64,000 bases of DNA from Ustilaginoidea virens (Eukaryota; Ascomycota; Sordariomycetes; Hypocreales; Clavicipitaceae), in assembly GCF_000687475.1 (NCBI RefSeq), contig NC_057318.1, positions 124,001 through 188,000 on the forward strand. The letters are read 5' to 3'. The notes under the pieces are model-generated. The model had not been told where the DNA came from and did no database searches. It was given only the letters and a program-made list of their open reading frames with translations. A program made the position numbers and the translations under genes. Positions 10,761 to 20,914 of the stretch are shown here, in pieces; positions within the stretch are counted from its first letter, which is position 1; every line of letters starts with the position of its first letter.

Positions 10761-13211
10761 ATGAGCGCCTCGTCCGAGAAAGGCGACGCTGCCACCGAGG
10801 CATCTGGAAACGCGCCGGATGGCGCGACCTTGACGGCCCTCAGGAGGTTCATCGCCGACAACGAGATGGACTACAACTTCCCTCAGGGCCTCGTCGACCG
10901 CGCCCGCGAGTTTCTCCGACACTCCCACACGACGGATTTGGAATCCGCCCAAGGCCTCATGGCAGACATTGAGCAGCACAACGCGCTGGCTCGCAATCAC
11001 AGCGCCTACGCAGAAGTACGCGCCGTCGTGGACGCAACCGACGACCCGACCGAACTCGTAGCCACGTTCCGCGTCTTCGTCATGGGGACCATCTTCAGCA
11101 TTGCCGGCTCCGCCATTGAGCAGTTCTTTGCGCTGCGCATGCCCACCATAAACATGTCCCCCTACATGGTGCAGCTCGTCAGCATGCCCTTTGGCGTCCT
11201 CCTGGCCAAGGCTTTGCCCGCTCGCACCTTTGGTCAGGGCACATGGTGGGCATTCTCCCTCAACCCGGGCCCCTTTACCCAAAAGGAACACCTGCTCATT
11301 GCCATGATGGGGAACGTCACCTTTGGGGCGCGTCTGTCGGGCGCGTACATCAACAGCATCGTGCAGGTGCTCAAGCTACCCGTCTTCTACGGCGAAACCA
11401 CGCTGGCCAATAGCATCCCCTGGCAGGTATGCACCTTGTTGTCCACGCAGCTGATGGGATACGGCTGTGCCGGGATGGCCAGGCGGTTTCTGGTCTACCC
11501 GCCTGCCATGATTTGGCAGCGGCCTCTTGCCATCATCGCCCTCACAAAGGCCTTGCACAAGGACCACGGTCAGAATGCCAGGGCGGCTGTAAACGGGTGG
11601 ACCATGTCTCGCTACCGCTTCTTCGTCCTTTGCTTCTCCGCCATGTTCGTCTACTACTGGGTCCCGAACTACTTGTTCCAGGCGCTCGCGCTGTTCAACT
11701 GGATAACGTGGATTTCGCCTCGGAGCGTGGTGCTGGCCATCATCACCGGAGCAAGCTGCGGCCTGGGCATCAATCCGCTTCCCACGCTCGACTGGAACAT
11801 CGCCACCTACCTTGGCGATCCCATCATCACGCCGCTCTTCACCATTATGAATCTCGCTGCGGGCATGGCCTTGACGGGGTTCTTGGTCGCGCCGTTTCTT
11901 TACTTCAACAACGTGTGGAACGGGGCCCATTTGCCCATCAATACCAACAAGATATACGACAACAAGGGAAACGTCTACAACGTTCATCGGGTTCTGAAGG
12001 CGGACATGACTCTCGATCAGGCGGCGTACAGAAATTACAGCATTCCCTGGCTGTCGACCATGCAGATCCTAAACTACGTTTCGCTGTTCGCCATGTACGC
12101 CTCCATCCCCGCCTACATCTGCTTGCACTACCGCAAGGCCATCACGACGGGTGTCAAGTCGCTCACGTCTAGGAAGCCTCGGTGCGAGGAGTTTACCGAC
12201 GTGCAAAACCGCCTCATGTGCGCGTACAAGGAGTGTCCGCATTGGTGGTACCTCGGCATCCTCGTCTTGTCCTTTATCCTGGCGTGTGTATCCGTCAGCA
12301 TGTGGCCAACCGGCATGCCGATATGGGGCATCGTCGTAGCTGTCGGCTTCACCATTCTCGTCCAGATCCCTCTGGGCATGTTGTGGGCCATTACAAACAT
12401 GGAGGTGCCAACCAGCATCCTCGCGCTCGCGCTGGGCGGCTACGTCCTGGAGGGAAAGCCCGTTCCCAACATGATGTTCAAAATGTTTAGCTTCATGTCC
12501 ACGTCGCAGTCGCTGAACTTCACAGCCGACCTCAAGCTGGCGCACTACGGGAAGATCCCTCCGCGGTGGGCATTCGCGGCGCAGGTGTACGCCACCCTCA
12601 TCGCGGGCTTCGTCTCCCTAGCCGTCAACCACTGGGTCCTCGACAACATGGAGGACTTGTGCACCGAGAGCCAGAAGGACCGGTTTACCTGCCCGCACGC
12701 GTACAGCTTCTTCAAAGCCTCGGTCATCTGGGGCGTCATCGGCCCGCGGCGGCTGTTCGGGCCCGACGGACCGTATGCCAAGCTGGTATACGCCGTTCCC
12801 GCCGGAGCCGTCCTCCCCGTGCTGGTGCATCTGCTGCACCGGCGGTGGCGCACATCGTGGCTGCGCAACGTCAACGTCCCGGTGTTCCTGGCCGGGCCCA
12901 TGTGCTGGTCGCCGTTCAACTGGAGCTACATGCAGGGCACGGTGATGCTGGCCCTGTTCTTCAACTTTTTCGTCAAGAGGCGCCATCTGCTGTGGTGGGA
13001 GAGGTACGCCTACGTCATGACGAGCTCGTTTACGGCGGCCATCGGCATGGCGGGCCTGGCCATGTTTTTCACGCTGCAGAAGTGGGATATCCGCCTCGAC
13101 TGGTGGGGGAACCGGGTGGGCAAGATGGGGGTGGACATGGGGGGGTTGAGGGAGGCTGGGCAAGTCGTCAAGTGCGTCTTCTCGCCGGAGGAGTTTGCGA
13201 GCGGCTTTTGA
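10761..13211 (+). CDS. OPT-family oligopeptide transporter
   Basis: An intron-free frame of 816 residues encodes a proton-coupled transporter of the OPT family (peptide clade), which imports tetra- and pentapeptides or related substrates such as glutathione. The ATG at 10761 is chosen; the frame upstream to 10701 has only a GTG. The first 100 residues are hydrophilic. The family signature NPGPFTQKEH begins at residue 168, close to the peptide-clade consensus NPGPFxxKEH, and a KIPPR motif lies near residue 600. A dozen or more hydrophobic helices are visible, and near the end the segment SPFNWSYMQG and the WWERYAYV loop are typical. Codons are GC-rich, and several long open frames on the other strand and in other frames are shadows of this. 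Its peptide role fits the prolidase gene that converges on it. Confidence 0.95.
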   Translation: MSASSEKGDAATEASGNAPDGATLTALRRFIADNEMDYNFPQGLVDRAREFLRHSHTTDLESAQGLMADIEQHNALARNHSAYAEVRAVVDATDDPTELVATFRVFVMGTIFSIAGSAIEQFFALRMPTINMSPYMVQLVSMPFGVLLAKALPARTFGQGTWWAFSLNPGPFTQKEHLLIAMMGNVTFGARLSGAYINSIVQVLKLPVFYGETTLANSIPWQVCTLLSTQLMGYGCAGMARRFLVYPPAMIWQRPLAIIALTKALHKDHGQNARAAVNGWTMSRYRFFVLCFSAMFVYYWVPNYLFQALALFNWITWISPRSVVLAIITGASCGLGINPLPTLDWNIATYLGDPIITPLFTIMNLAAGMALTGFLVAPFLYFNNVWNGAHLPINTNKIYDNKGNVYNVHRVLKADMTLDQAAYRNYSIPWLSTMQILNYVSLFAMYASIPAYICLHYRKAITTGVKSLTSRKPRCEEFTDVQNRLMCAYKECPHWWYLGILVLSFILACVSVSMWPTGMPIWGIVVAVGFTILVQIPLGMLWAITNMEVPTSILALALGGYVLEGKPVPNMMFKMFSFMSTSQSLNFTADLKLAHYGKIPPRWAFAAQVYATLIAGFVSLAVNHWVLDNMEDLCTESQKDRFTCPHAYSFFKASVIWGVIGPRRLFGPDGPYAKLVYAVPAGAVLPVLVHLLHRRWRTSWLRNVNVPVFLAGPMCWSPFNWSYMQGTVMLALFFNFFVKRRHLLWWERYAYVMTSSFTAAIGMAGLAMFFTLQKWDIRLDWWGNRVGKMGVDMGGLREAGQVVKCVFSPEEFASGF

Positions 13212-13285
13212 TCGGCCAAGCCAGGCACGTGTGCCGGCCGTGGATGGGAGCGCACGCGATGCTGCACAACTGTCTGGCGCCCTGG

Positions 13286-13310
13286 TTTTTTTTTTTTTTT
13301 TTTTTTTTTT
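13286..13310. repeat. Poly-T tract (25)
   Basis: An uninterrupted run of T about 75 bases past the OPT stop codon. Its length may vary between strains or be imprecise in the assembly. Confidence 0.9.
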
Positions 13311-13882
13311 CTTGCCGACCACCTTTTGTCTTTGACTCGGATTGCCGCAGCGAAAGGCGGCGATTGGAGCGAGTTGCCAACCCCTACTCGGGGTTGCTGC
13401 TTGTTGCTTGAATCCCGATACCCAGAGGAGACGGGCCTAGGCGCAGGCTGCTTCTGACCCCTGCCCGGCATCTTTGTCAATCCGATCCTTGCCATCCATC
13501 AAAGTTCCCGATGCTAGAGCAGCCAGAGCAGAGCGGCTGTATCTGGGTTTCCCAGATCAAAGGCAACGAACGCTCCGGGTGCAGCTCCCATCGCACTGTG
13601 CTTCCAGACGAGGTAAGTCATGTCGGTCGGCTGGTTTGAATCCGCAGCTGCATCTGGCTGTCCTTTGGCAGTTCAGCTGGCTTGCCCCGGGTCATGCAGG
13701 GGGGCTGGGCGTTACGCACCTTTGTTCAATGTTGCCTGCCATGAACATGGACTTGGGAAGCTAGGCGTTACCGGGCGCAACCACAGGTGCAAGCAGGTCG
13801 ATTAAGTGCCATTGGCCAAAAGGTTGCTAGTGAGGACAAGACAAGAGCAGCAGCCATTTACAATCCGGTCCAGGTACAGTTC

Positions 13883-13883
<1 letters not shown>

Positions 13884-13925
<42 letters not shown>
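13884..13925. repeat. Poly-A tract (42)
   Basis: An uninterrupted run of A about 85 bases beyond the prolidase stop codon. In prolidase orientation it is a T run downstream of the gene, mirroring the T run behind the OPT gene. Confidence 0.9.
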
Positions 13926-13929
<4 letters not shown>

Positions 13930-14009
13930 AGCCAACAGGGCAATATAGCGCAGGTTTCATACAGGATCGTGTCGACACGTTACCACATTACTGAAATTCA
14001 TAACCCAAC

Positions 14010-15696
14010 TTATGATCGAGCTGCCGCTGCCTCCACCTCGCTGATCTCTTTGATCGCCGTCGTCAAGTTTTGGCACCCTTTCTCTGTCACGTAGACGTTG
14101 TCCTCGAGTCTGCAGTCTACTTAGCGACCCGCCTCGGCCCTTGAACGCACGTGACCAGCTAGACTAGACTTACCGAACACCGCCGACATCCCAGTACTTT
14201 TCGAGCACATTGGCATCAATGTATTTGCTGTGGGGGGCATCGTCGAGATACGGCTTGATGATGAAGCGGCAAAAATAAATCTGTTGTTTTCCCGCGTCAA
14301 AAACAGGGCTAAGCCAACGGTTGCGGAGAGCGTCCACACTTACGCCCGGCTCTACAGTGACAACAGCCCCAGCAGGAACGTGGCCGCGCAATCTGAGGTA
14401 GCGGAACATTTTGTCCTTGTCTTTGGGATTGGCATTGCCGCCAGTGTCGTGAGTGTCCATGCCCAGGTAGTGCCCCAGGCCGTGGGGGAAAAAGGCAACG
14501 CTTGTCCGGGCGTCGAGGATTTCTTGCGCGTCGCCTTTGAGAATGCCGAGAGCCAGCAAGCCCTCGATGGCAATCTGGTGCGCACGGAGGTGGAGATGGT
14601 CCCAGATGACGCCGCCCTTGATAAGCTCAGTCGTCTCTCTCTGCATCCTCAGGACGATTTGGTAAATGTCTCTCGACTCCTTGGTGAACTTGCCCGAGAG
14701 AGGAAAGGTTCTCGTCTGGGGCCACAAGAGTCAGCTCATTGGCAGTGTGGAGGGAACGGCAAAGCGTGGCTGGGTTGTTTCGGGGGACGTCGAGGATGGC
14801 TCACAATGTCCGAGGCATAATTGTTCCACTCGCAGCCAGCATCGATTAGCAGGTTCAGTTTGCCGCTCAACGGGGCATTGTTATCAGTGTAGTGGAGAGT
14901 GGCGGCGGCCCTGCCAGAGGCCACGATGGGGTGATATGGCATCTCGGGGGCGCTGCGGGAGACGCAACGCTCCAGAAAAGTGGCATACAGCTCCTGTTCG
15001 GTGGCAGCAACCTTGGCACGGTCAATGACTGCCCGGTGGGCGTGGCTGGCAATGTGGTTGGCTTTTCGGATCATGGCGACCTCGTACTCGTCTTTGAAGA
15101 CGCGCGACGCCTCGATGGCGGGCTTGACCGTCTCAAAGTCCTTGCTGGCAAACTCGAGAAAGGTGACATGATCGGAAACCTGGTTGGCAATGGTGAAGAC
15201 GGTCGAGTCGGGGTTCTGTTTGGCCAGGTGGGCAAGGGTGGCGTTGACCTCGTTGCTGAGTCTCACCTCATCGACGTCGAATTGATTCAAGGCGTCGTCG
15301 ATGGTGAGCGGGAGTCCGGACCAGACGACTTCGTCGGGATCGATGGGGGGGATGAAGAGGATCGACTTGCTGGACTGGATATCATAGGCGTAGTAGCAGT
15401 CGGCCGCGTTGCAGCCAGTGAGGTAGTAGAAGTATCGGCGTTGACTGCGCAGCACGTCAGCGTCTTGGGCTTGCAACCGCTCCGTACGAGAAAGCCGGTC
15501 CAAGCCGGTCCAAGCCGACGACGCACCGAAAGTGCTCGGGGGAATCATTGTCCTCCTGCATCTTGGTCATGCGAGCTTCCAAGTAGATGACGCCATTGGC
15601 ATCAGGGACGGTCTTGCGGATCAGGTCAACGACGCGCTTTGCGTGCGCCTTGGCGGGATATTTGGCCTTTAGGACAGCTTCAAAGTCGGCGGCCAT
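14010..15696 (-). CDS. Xaa-Pro dipeptidase (prolidase), M24B metallopeptidase
   Basis: Four exons (15696-15527, 15444-14805, 14715-14174, 14109-14010) give 483 residues; the introns are 82, 89 and 64 bases, all GT-AG. The start is MAADFEAV. The enzyme cleaves Xaa-Pro dipeptides in the cytosol, a last step in peptide breakdown and proline recovery. After an N-terminal domain (about 1-180, with motifs such as [10 protein letters not shown]), the pita-bread catalytic domain carries all five dinuclear-metal ligands: D258 and D269 ([14 protein letters not shown]), H352 (GHYLG), E392 (TVEPG) and E453 (VRLED, created by the last splice). That each splice restores a family motif (HF-RQRR, SDI-TRTFP, GVR-LED) supports the model. 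The gene converges on the OPT peptide transporter. The overall form matches fungal prolidases of about 460-490 residues. Confidence 0.94.
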
Positions 15697-15811
15697 GATG
15701 TCGGCTGGCAAGCTGCACCAGCAGCAAGAGCTGCGCTTGTGCGAGGACCAGGGAAGGGAGGGGTAACGATGGCGGGGTACTCGGTACGCGCGTGGTAGAA
15801 TAACAAACAAT

Positions 15812-15812
15812 A

Positions 15813-15836
<24 letters not shown>
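15812..15836. repeat. AGC trinucleotide repeat
   Basis: About eight AGC units followed by AAC units lie in the 5' flank of the prolidase gene. Read on the minus strand they would extend the frame upstream of MAADF as poly-Leu; I treat that as untranslated leader because MAADF fits the family start. Confidence 0.85.
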
Positions 15837-15843
<7 letters not shown>

Positions 15844-16188
15844 GAAAAGGCACGAGGGAGGGGTTTTTGCGTAAGGTAGGTGTCGCCAGAGAAAAGGGGC
15901 GGCGGTCGATTTTAATCCCGCGGGTACGCCGGCGGTGGCGGAAGGTACTCGGCAACGGGGGTGTTGGAAAGGGAAAGTCGAGATGGGCGGGAGGAACGAG
16001 ACGACATGTTGGGGGGATACCAGACAGTGGTAAGCTCGTGATGCACCTTGAGCACGTCGTGGAGGCGAAAAACTCGCATCGAAGGCGGCGAGGTCGGACG
16101 CGACAAGGGGAGGCAGATCCGGCGGGGTGGGGCCATCTGCATGGCATGCTGCAGGCTGGCAGCTGCAGCAGCTGCACAGCAGGTGCCA

Positions 16189-16213
16189 GCAGCTAGCAGC
16201 TAGCAGCTAGCAG
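16189..16213. repeat. CAGCTAG short tandem repeat
   Basis: Three to four copies of a 7-base unit (CAGCTAG) follow a stretch rich in CAGCTG palindromes (about 16155-16190). It is a microsatellite with no evident function. Confidence 0.8.
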
Positions 16214-16477
16214 CTCCGACAGGCTTGCCTGGGCGTCGGCGAACCACGGGAACGGGAGGAAAGGGTCTGGTGAGGAGAAGCAAGCTGATGCCGTCCGGCC
16301 CAGTCTGCATCCTCACCTCTGTTTGACCTCTGTTTGACGTCACAGGTGGTGTGTGGTGCAGGCGGTGGCTTTGACGGCGTCAGCCTGGTACGGATGGAGT
16401 AGAAGGAGTGGTTCACGAGTCAATCGAAGGATATATTTCTTTCGGTCATGTCAGTTTGAGGAGCTGGAGGTACGGGG

Positions 16478-16519
16478 CACGGAGAATGGAGCACGGAGAA
16501 TGGAGTACGGAGAATGGGA
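16478..16519. repeat. Three tandem 14-base repeats
   Basis: Two identical units CACGGAGAATGGAG (16478-16491 and 16492-16505) are followed by a variant starting TACGGAG (16506-16519). It is a small minisatellite in intergenic DNA. Confidence 0.85.
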
Positions 16520-16539
16520 GTACATCCAAGGCGGATGTT

Positions 16540-16765
16540 GCTAACAAAGTACCTACCTACCTGCCTAGGTACCTACCAGACCTCCTAAACCGACAGGTGA
16601 CTGCCAACCCATGTACTCCGTACCCCGAGAGCAGTACCTACCTACCTTATGCAATTGATGCCAACCGTGCGCGCCGGCCAACTACCAGACCTGACCTACC
16701 TTAGGTACCTTAGATTAGAGGTAGGTAGCAGGTAGATAGGTTAGGTAAGGTAGGTAGCTTCCGCT
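16540..16765. repeat. Scattered TACC/GGTA tetranucleotide units
   Basis: Clusters of TACCTACC on one side (16550-16645) and their complement GGTAGGTA on the other (16700-16760) make the block partly self-complementary. More copies with GGTACC palindromes occur near 16960-17165. This is low-complexity intergenic sequence. Confidence 0.65.
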
Positions 16766-17371
16766 CATCTCGGGCAGGCGGAGAGGCAGGCGCCAGAAAT
16801 GCAACCTAATCACCTCGATGCAGCCCAATTGCCTTTATTCGCGTTGACGGCGGCCTGTGGGAACATGGTACGTTGCCCGGCGGTATCAGCGAATTCGGGG
16901 TCTTTTCCCGCTACCATGCAGGAACTTGGGTTAGGCACGCTGCACGCGGGCCGCGGGCAACCACCTACCAGGTAGGTGGTGCTCTCCGATTGCAGGTGTC
17001 CGAGGTACTCGGTACTCCGCACTTGGTAGGCAAACAAATCCCACACATGAATGGATCTAATAAACAGAAGTGCTATGTTATTGGCACTAAAATGCGACGA
17101 CGCCACGCAAAGCGCCGGCGTTATCGGACTTCATATACTGTGATGGCAAGTACTCGGTAGGTACCCAAGCTGGGCAGTTGGGAAGTGGCACTCGAGAGTC
17201 GACACCTCTGGGCTACACCAATCAGCTCGTGGTTATTGAGCAACACTATTACGCATATTCGGTACCAAGCATTCCGCACCCTCGTCTGGTTTCTTGCCGG
17301 CTCACAACCTCATCTGCTCTCTGTTCTTGGACACTCGATATCCCACTCCATTCCCCATCCCGTCCTCCCTT

Positions 17372-17980
17372 TCATCCTCGCGCTTCCTCTTTCTTCTCCT
17401 CGTCGGGCTCATGGCAGCCCCTCGCCCCCAGCCAGTTCACATCCGTCCCCTTGAACCCGGCCCTCCAGCCCCTCGCAACACACCTGTCCGTCTCGTCGTC
17501 CCACGCGCGAAGCTCCAGAAACGCCGAAAACTTGAGCGGATACTCGTCGCGGTACACCTCGGTGCACTTGAGGTGGACCGCGTCGGGGTCGCTCGCCAAG
17601 TCGTGGCCCTGGTTGCACTTGGCGGAGAGGTGGTTGTAGAACTGCTGGCAGAACTTCTTGTTGGTGGAGTTGCCCACCGTGCCCTGGATGTCGTACACGC
17701 GCGCCGGCTTGCCGTTGTCACGGTGCTGCGTGCCGCGCCGGCACCGGACGAACGCGTGCTCCTCGTCGCCGCCGCAGAACTCGCCTGTGCAGATTGTGTC
17801 CACGGGCGACGTGACGTAGATCTTCTGCACCCTGGAGCACATGTTGCAGCGGAATTTCTCGTCGGCTTGCAGCTGCAGGTCAATGACCTCGTTGCCCTCG
17901 GGCACGCGCTTCAGGTTCGAGCTTGGGTAGGGGACGGCGGCGACGAGGGCCGATGCGGCCAGAAGACGGAGGATGCGCAT
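17372..17980 (-). CDS. Small secreted cysteine-rich protein, function unknown
   Basis: An intron-free frame of 202 residues starts MRILRLLAASALVAA, a clear signal peptide. The mature part has ten cysteines (the first pair as CNMC, then TICTGEFC, and later VRCRR, KFCQQF, AKCNQG, LKCTEV, DRCVAR, ARGCHE), consistent with disulfide bonding outside the cell. It ends in a charged tail rich in Glu and Lys. There is no membrane segment after the signal and no GPI-like tail. I do not recognise the family. Size, secretion and cysteine content match the broad profile of fungal effector-like or extracellular proteins, but no function follows from that. The coding GC content is high, producing shadow frames on both strands. 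Confidence 0.7.
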   Translation of the reverse strand: MRILRLLAASALVAAVPYPSSNLKRVPEGNEVIDLQLQADEKFRCNMCSRVQKIYVTSPVDTICTGEFCGGDEEHAFVRCRRGTQHRDNGKPARVYDIQGTVGNSTNKKFCQQFYNHLSAKCNQGHDLASDPDAVHLKCTEVYRDEYPLKFSAFLELRAWDDETDRCVARGWRAGFKGTDVNWLGARGCHEPDEEKKEEARG

Positions 17981-19625
17981 TTTCGTAATTTCTCGCTAGG
18001 TTCCAAGCCTTTCTCTTCTCTTCTCTCCTCTCTGTGCTGCTTTCCGTCTGTATCTTCTTTCCCGTCACTATGGGACCAGCAGATCAAGGTGAAAGAAAAA
18101 AAAAAGGGGTGTCTTGGATGCCGCGACATTGCGGGAGACGACGCAGCCTGTATTCTTGAGTTTTTATTCCCGCAGTTGATCATCCAAGTTGGGACAGAGT
18201 TTGCCAGATGAACCGATATCAAAGCATGAGTTAGGCATTGCGGATAAACTTTTGCACGCAACTAACTGGTGCATTTAATCTGCAATCTGCATTGCATTGC
18301 ACGGAAGCAACCTGCGAGACGAAAGCATGCAGCGCCGTACCAGCACAGTGCGCAGTGCGCAGTGCGCAGTGGCAGACGCCATTGTAGGACTCGCACGTGA
18401 GACGAACCCAAAGGCATCAAGAATGAAAGATTCCACAAGTAGGGAGTACGTAGCAAACATACAATTCTATTGCCCCCGTCAAGTCGAGCCGTGTTGGCAC
18501 CATATATCGGACACTACCACCGGGTCCTTGTTTGGCATGCGACGAACGCAACAGGTACATACATGTACCAGTACCCAAGCTATTCCCTACCTGCCTCCCA
18601 TCACAGGGCCAAGTGCAAACCTTTGGTCTTTTGAGTTCGCTGCTCGCTTTGCCAGCCGCAGCGACGCATGCCGTTTTCATAGCGGCAGAGCCATGGCCAG
18701 CTACTCACCTTGCCGACGGTCACCTCAACCCCTGTCCGCCATATAACCGCTCCCGCGACTTCTTTCCCGCAATCTTGTCATTCGGAAACCCAACGCCAAC
18801 CAGACCAGACGTGCTCACCTTTCCGCCTGCCATCCCCGTCGTTATTCTCTCTCGGCAATCTCGCATGGCAGAGTAGTCTTTCCCGAACACCCACGACCCA
18901 GACTACGCTTTGCTACTGGACTGAATCCTCGCGCCTGGACACTGCAAAATGTTGGAATCGGGGGCTGTGGTCCGTACCCTCCGTGTCCTCGCTACAGGCG
19001 AGCTGCTCACCCGAGACGAGTTGCTTGTTTACCGCCAACGAGAACTCGACTGACCCTCACACGAGTCTTCCCCAACCCCGGAAGATAGTAAACGCTTGAC
19101 GGCAACTCGCAGCCATCTACGAACCCCCCACCCTGGCACAGCGACGACGACGGGCGGCAGGCACAGCTGCTATCCGGGACCGCGGAGTGGCCAGTCGTCG
19201 CATTCCTCCGCAAGGCCGTACAGCAGGCCCCGTCATCCTCCGAGTCGGCCGTGGACTGGGGAAAAGTCGTTTGTGTAAATATTCTTCCTCGAGGCAATTA
19301 ATATACGTACATGGCAAACACGCACAATGATGTTGACTTTTCGAAGGAAAAGCCAGCGTGATACTGGGCCTTCCTTGGTGACGTCGTCCCACACAAGTTT
19401 GAGTTGTCGCGGTTGACAGTTGGGGCAACCCGCCAGCCAAGACGACTGTCAACTGGTTGGATCACCACCCCGACGTGGTGCAGCCAATCACGCGCCAGCA
19501 TGCAACGTGCCTGCCAACCAGCCAAGCCCTCCCCCTCCAAGCCCTTCACTCCCGTCATGAAAGCGATACCAAATCCCGCCCTCATCCCAACCCACCGGCA
19601 CGACACACGACACCCGCCGCACACA
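17981..19625. other. Divergent intergenic region
   Basis: This 1.6 kb region separates the start of the secreted-protein gene (-) from the start of the CCDC25-like gene (+) and must hold both promoters. It contains a pyrimidine-rich stretch (in gene orientation, purine-rich) just above the secreted protein and a TGCGCAG triple repeat near 18346-18370. A possible two-exon small gene at 18949-19301 is too weak to call. Confidence 0.5.
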
Positions 19626-20689
19626 ATGGTCTACTACTTCACCTCCACGACCGTCCAGCCCCCAGCCTTCATCTACGTCGGCAAAGACAAATACGAAAGT
19701 ACGCTCACGCCTCCTCCCCCCCCCCTTCCCCCCCACGATCACCCGCTAAACCCTGTGCAGATGAGGACCTCATCAAATACGGCTGGGAACAAGACGTCTG
19801 GGTGCGCGCCTCCCCCCCCCCCTCTCTTCCTCTCCTGTCCTCCATACGCACAACGCACAACGCACAACGCTCACGCTCACGCTCGCGCTCGCGCTCACGC
19901 ACACTGCGCAACTCCCCAGTTCCACGTCGACAAGCTCTCCAGCGCGCACGTCTACCTCCGCATGCACGACGGCCAAGCGTGGGACGCCCTCCCCGACCAT
20001 CTCCTCACGGACCTGGCGCAGCTGACCAAGGCGAATTCCATCGAGGGTGAGCACCGCACCGCACCGCACCGCATTGCACGCACGCTACGGGCCCCCGCGG
20101 CTGGTGACACAGTTTGAGAGATAGGCAATAAAAAGGACAACGTGGCCGTGATATACACCCCCTGGGCGAACCTCAAAAAGGACGGCTCCATGGACGTCGG
20201 CCAGGTGTGCTTCAAGGACCCCCGCCAAGTGAGGCGCGTGCTTGTCCCCGCGCGCGAGAACCCCATCGTCAACAGGCTCAACAAGACAAAGGTGGAGAGG
20301 AAGCCTGATCTGAAGCACGAGCGGGACGAGATGCTGAAGGAGCTGAGGAGGAGGGAGAACGAGGCGCAGACAGCCAGGGTGCGTAAGGCCCTACACTCGT
20401 TGTGCAATTCCCCCCCCCCTTGACCTCCCATCCATGCGCACGCGCCTGCACATGCACATGCTCTACAAGAGCAACAAGCACATCTCCGTCACCGAGTGAC
20501 TGGTTATCCTGGTCAAAGGGGGGCTAGCTGACACCGTTGCAGAAAAAAGAAGAAGCCAAGCAGGCGCAAGAGTGGAAAGAAAGGAAATGGCAAAAGGACC
20601 ATGCGTACGATGACATTTTTACCGAGGAGAACATGGCCGCCACGAGTAATCAACATAGGGACGCCAGCTGGGAGGACGACTTTATGTAG
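19626..20689 (+). CDS. CCDC25 / Jlp2 homolog (NFACT-R domain protein)
   Basis: Five exons (19626-19698, 19761-19801, 19920-20046, 20125-20378, 20543-20689) give 213 residues. All four introns are GT-AG. The spliced N terminus MVYYFTSTT...[34 protein letters not shown] is a strong match to the conserved core of CCDC25 (yeast Jlp2), an NFACT-R-type domain; the joins Y-ENEDL, DVW-FHVDK and IEG-NKKD each restore the family sequence. The C-terminal half is a charged, Lys/Glu/Arg-rich coiled-coil segment, and the end DASWEDDFM is typical of the family. NFACT-R domains are linked to nucleic-acid or ribosome-associated functions; the fungal role is not well known. Alternative first exons are not needed. 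Confidence 0.93.
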
Positions 20690-20914
20690 ACTTTGCTTCG
20701 TCTCCGGCAGGTCAATGGACGAATCGTGCTTATAGAGACGCAAAAAAGAAAAGAAACGCGTTCCCGCCATCATGCTGTTTCGTTTCACTCAAGACAAGTC
20801 CAACCAGTTGACTTGGCCCACTTTGAAATAACCATTCCGAACAAAACACAGGGTATACTGGAAAACTCCGCCCAACATCTGCAAGACAGCCAACCGATTG
20901 TGCCCTCTCCGGCG

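Larger units (their letters stand above)
13212..14009. other. Convergent intergenic region with poly-T and poly-A tracts
   Basis: This is the shared 3' region of the OPT gene (+) and the prolidase gene (-). It contains a run of 25 T at 13286-13310 and a run of 42 A at 13884-13925. No gene is seen between them. The homopolymers could act in transcript ends or be simple slippage tracts. Confidence 0.6.
15697..17371. other. Intergenic region rich in short tandem repeats
   Basis: About 1.7 kb lies upstream of the prolidase and downstream of the secreted-protein gene. It holds (AGC)8 near 15812-15836, a CAGCTAG repeat near 16189-16213, three 14-base repeats at 16478-16519 and many scattered TACCTACC/GGTAGGTA units and GGTACC sites over about 16540-17000. 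No coding gene is supported. Confidence 0.6.

Noticed and set aside
11376..13411. Long open frames antisense to or overlapping the OPT gene
   Set aside because: They are by-products of GC-rich codons in the OPT gene; their translations are rich in Arg, His and Gly with no domain.
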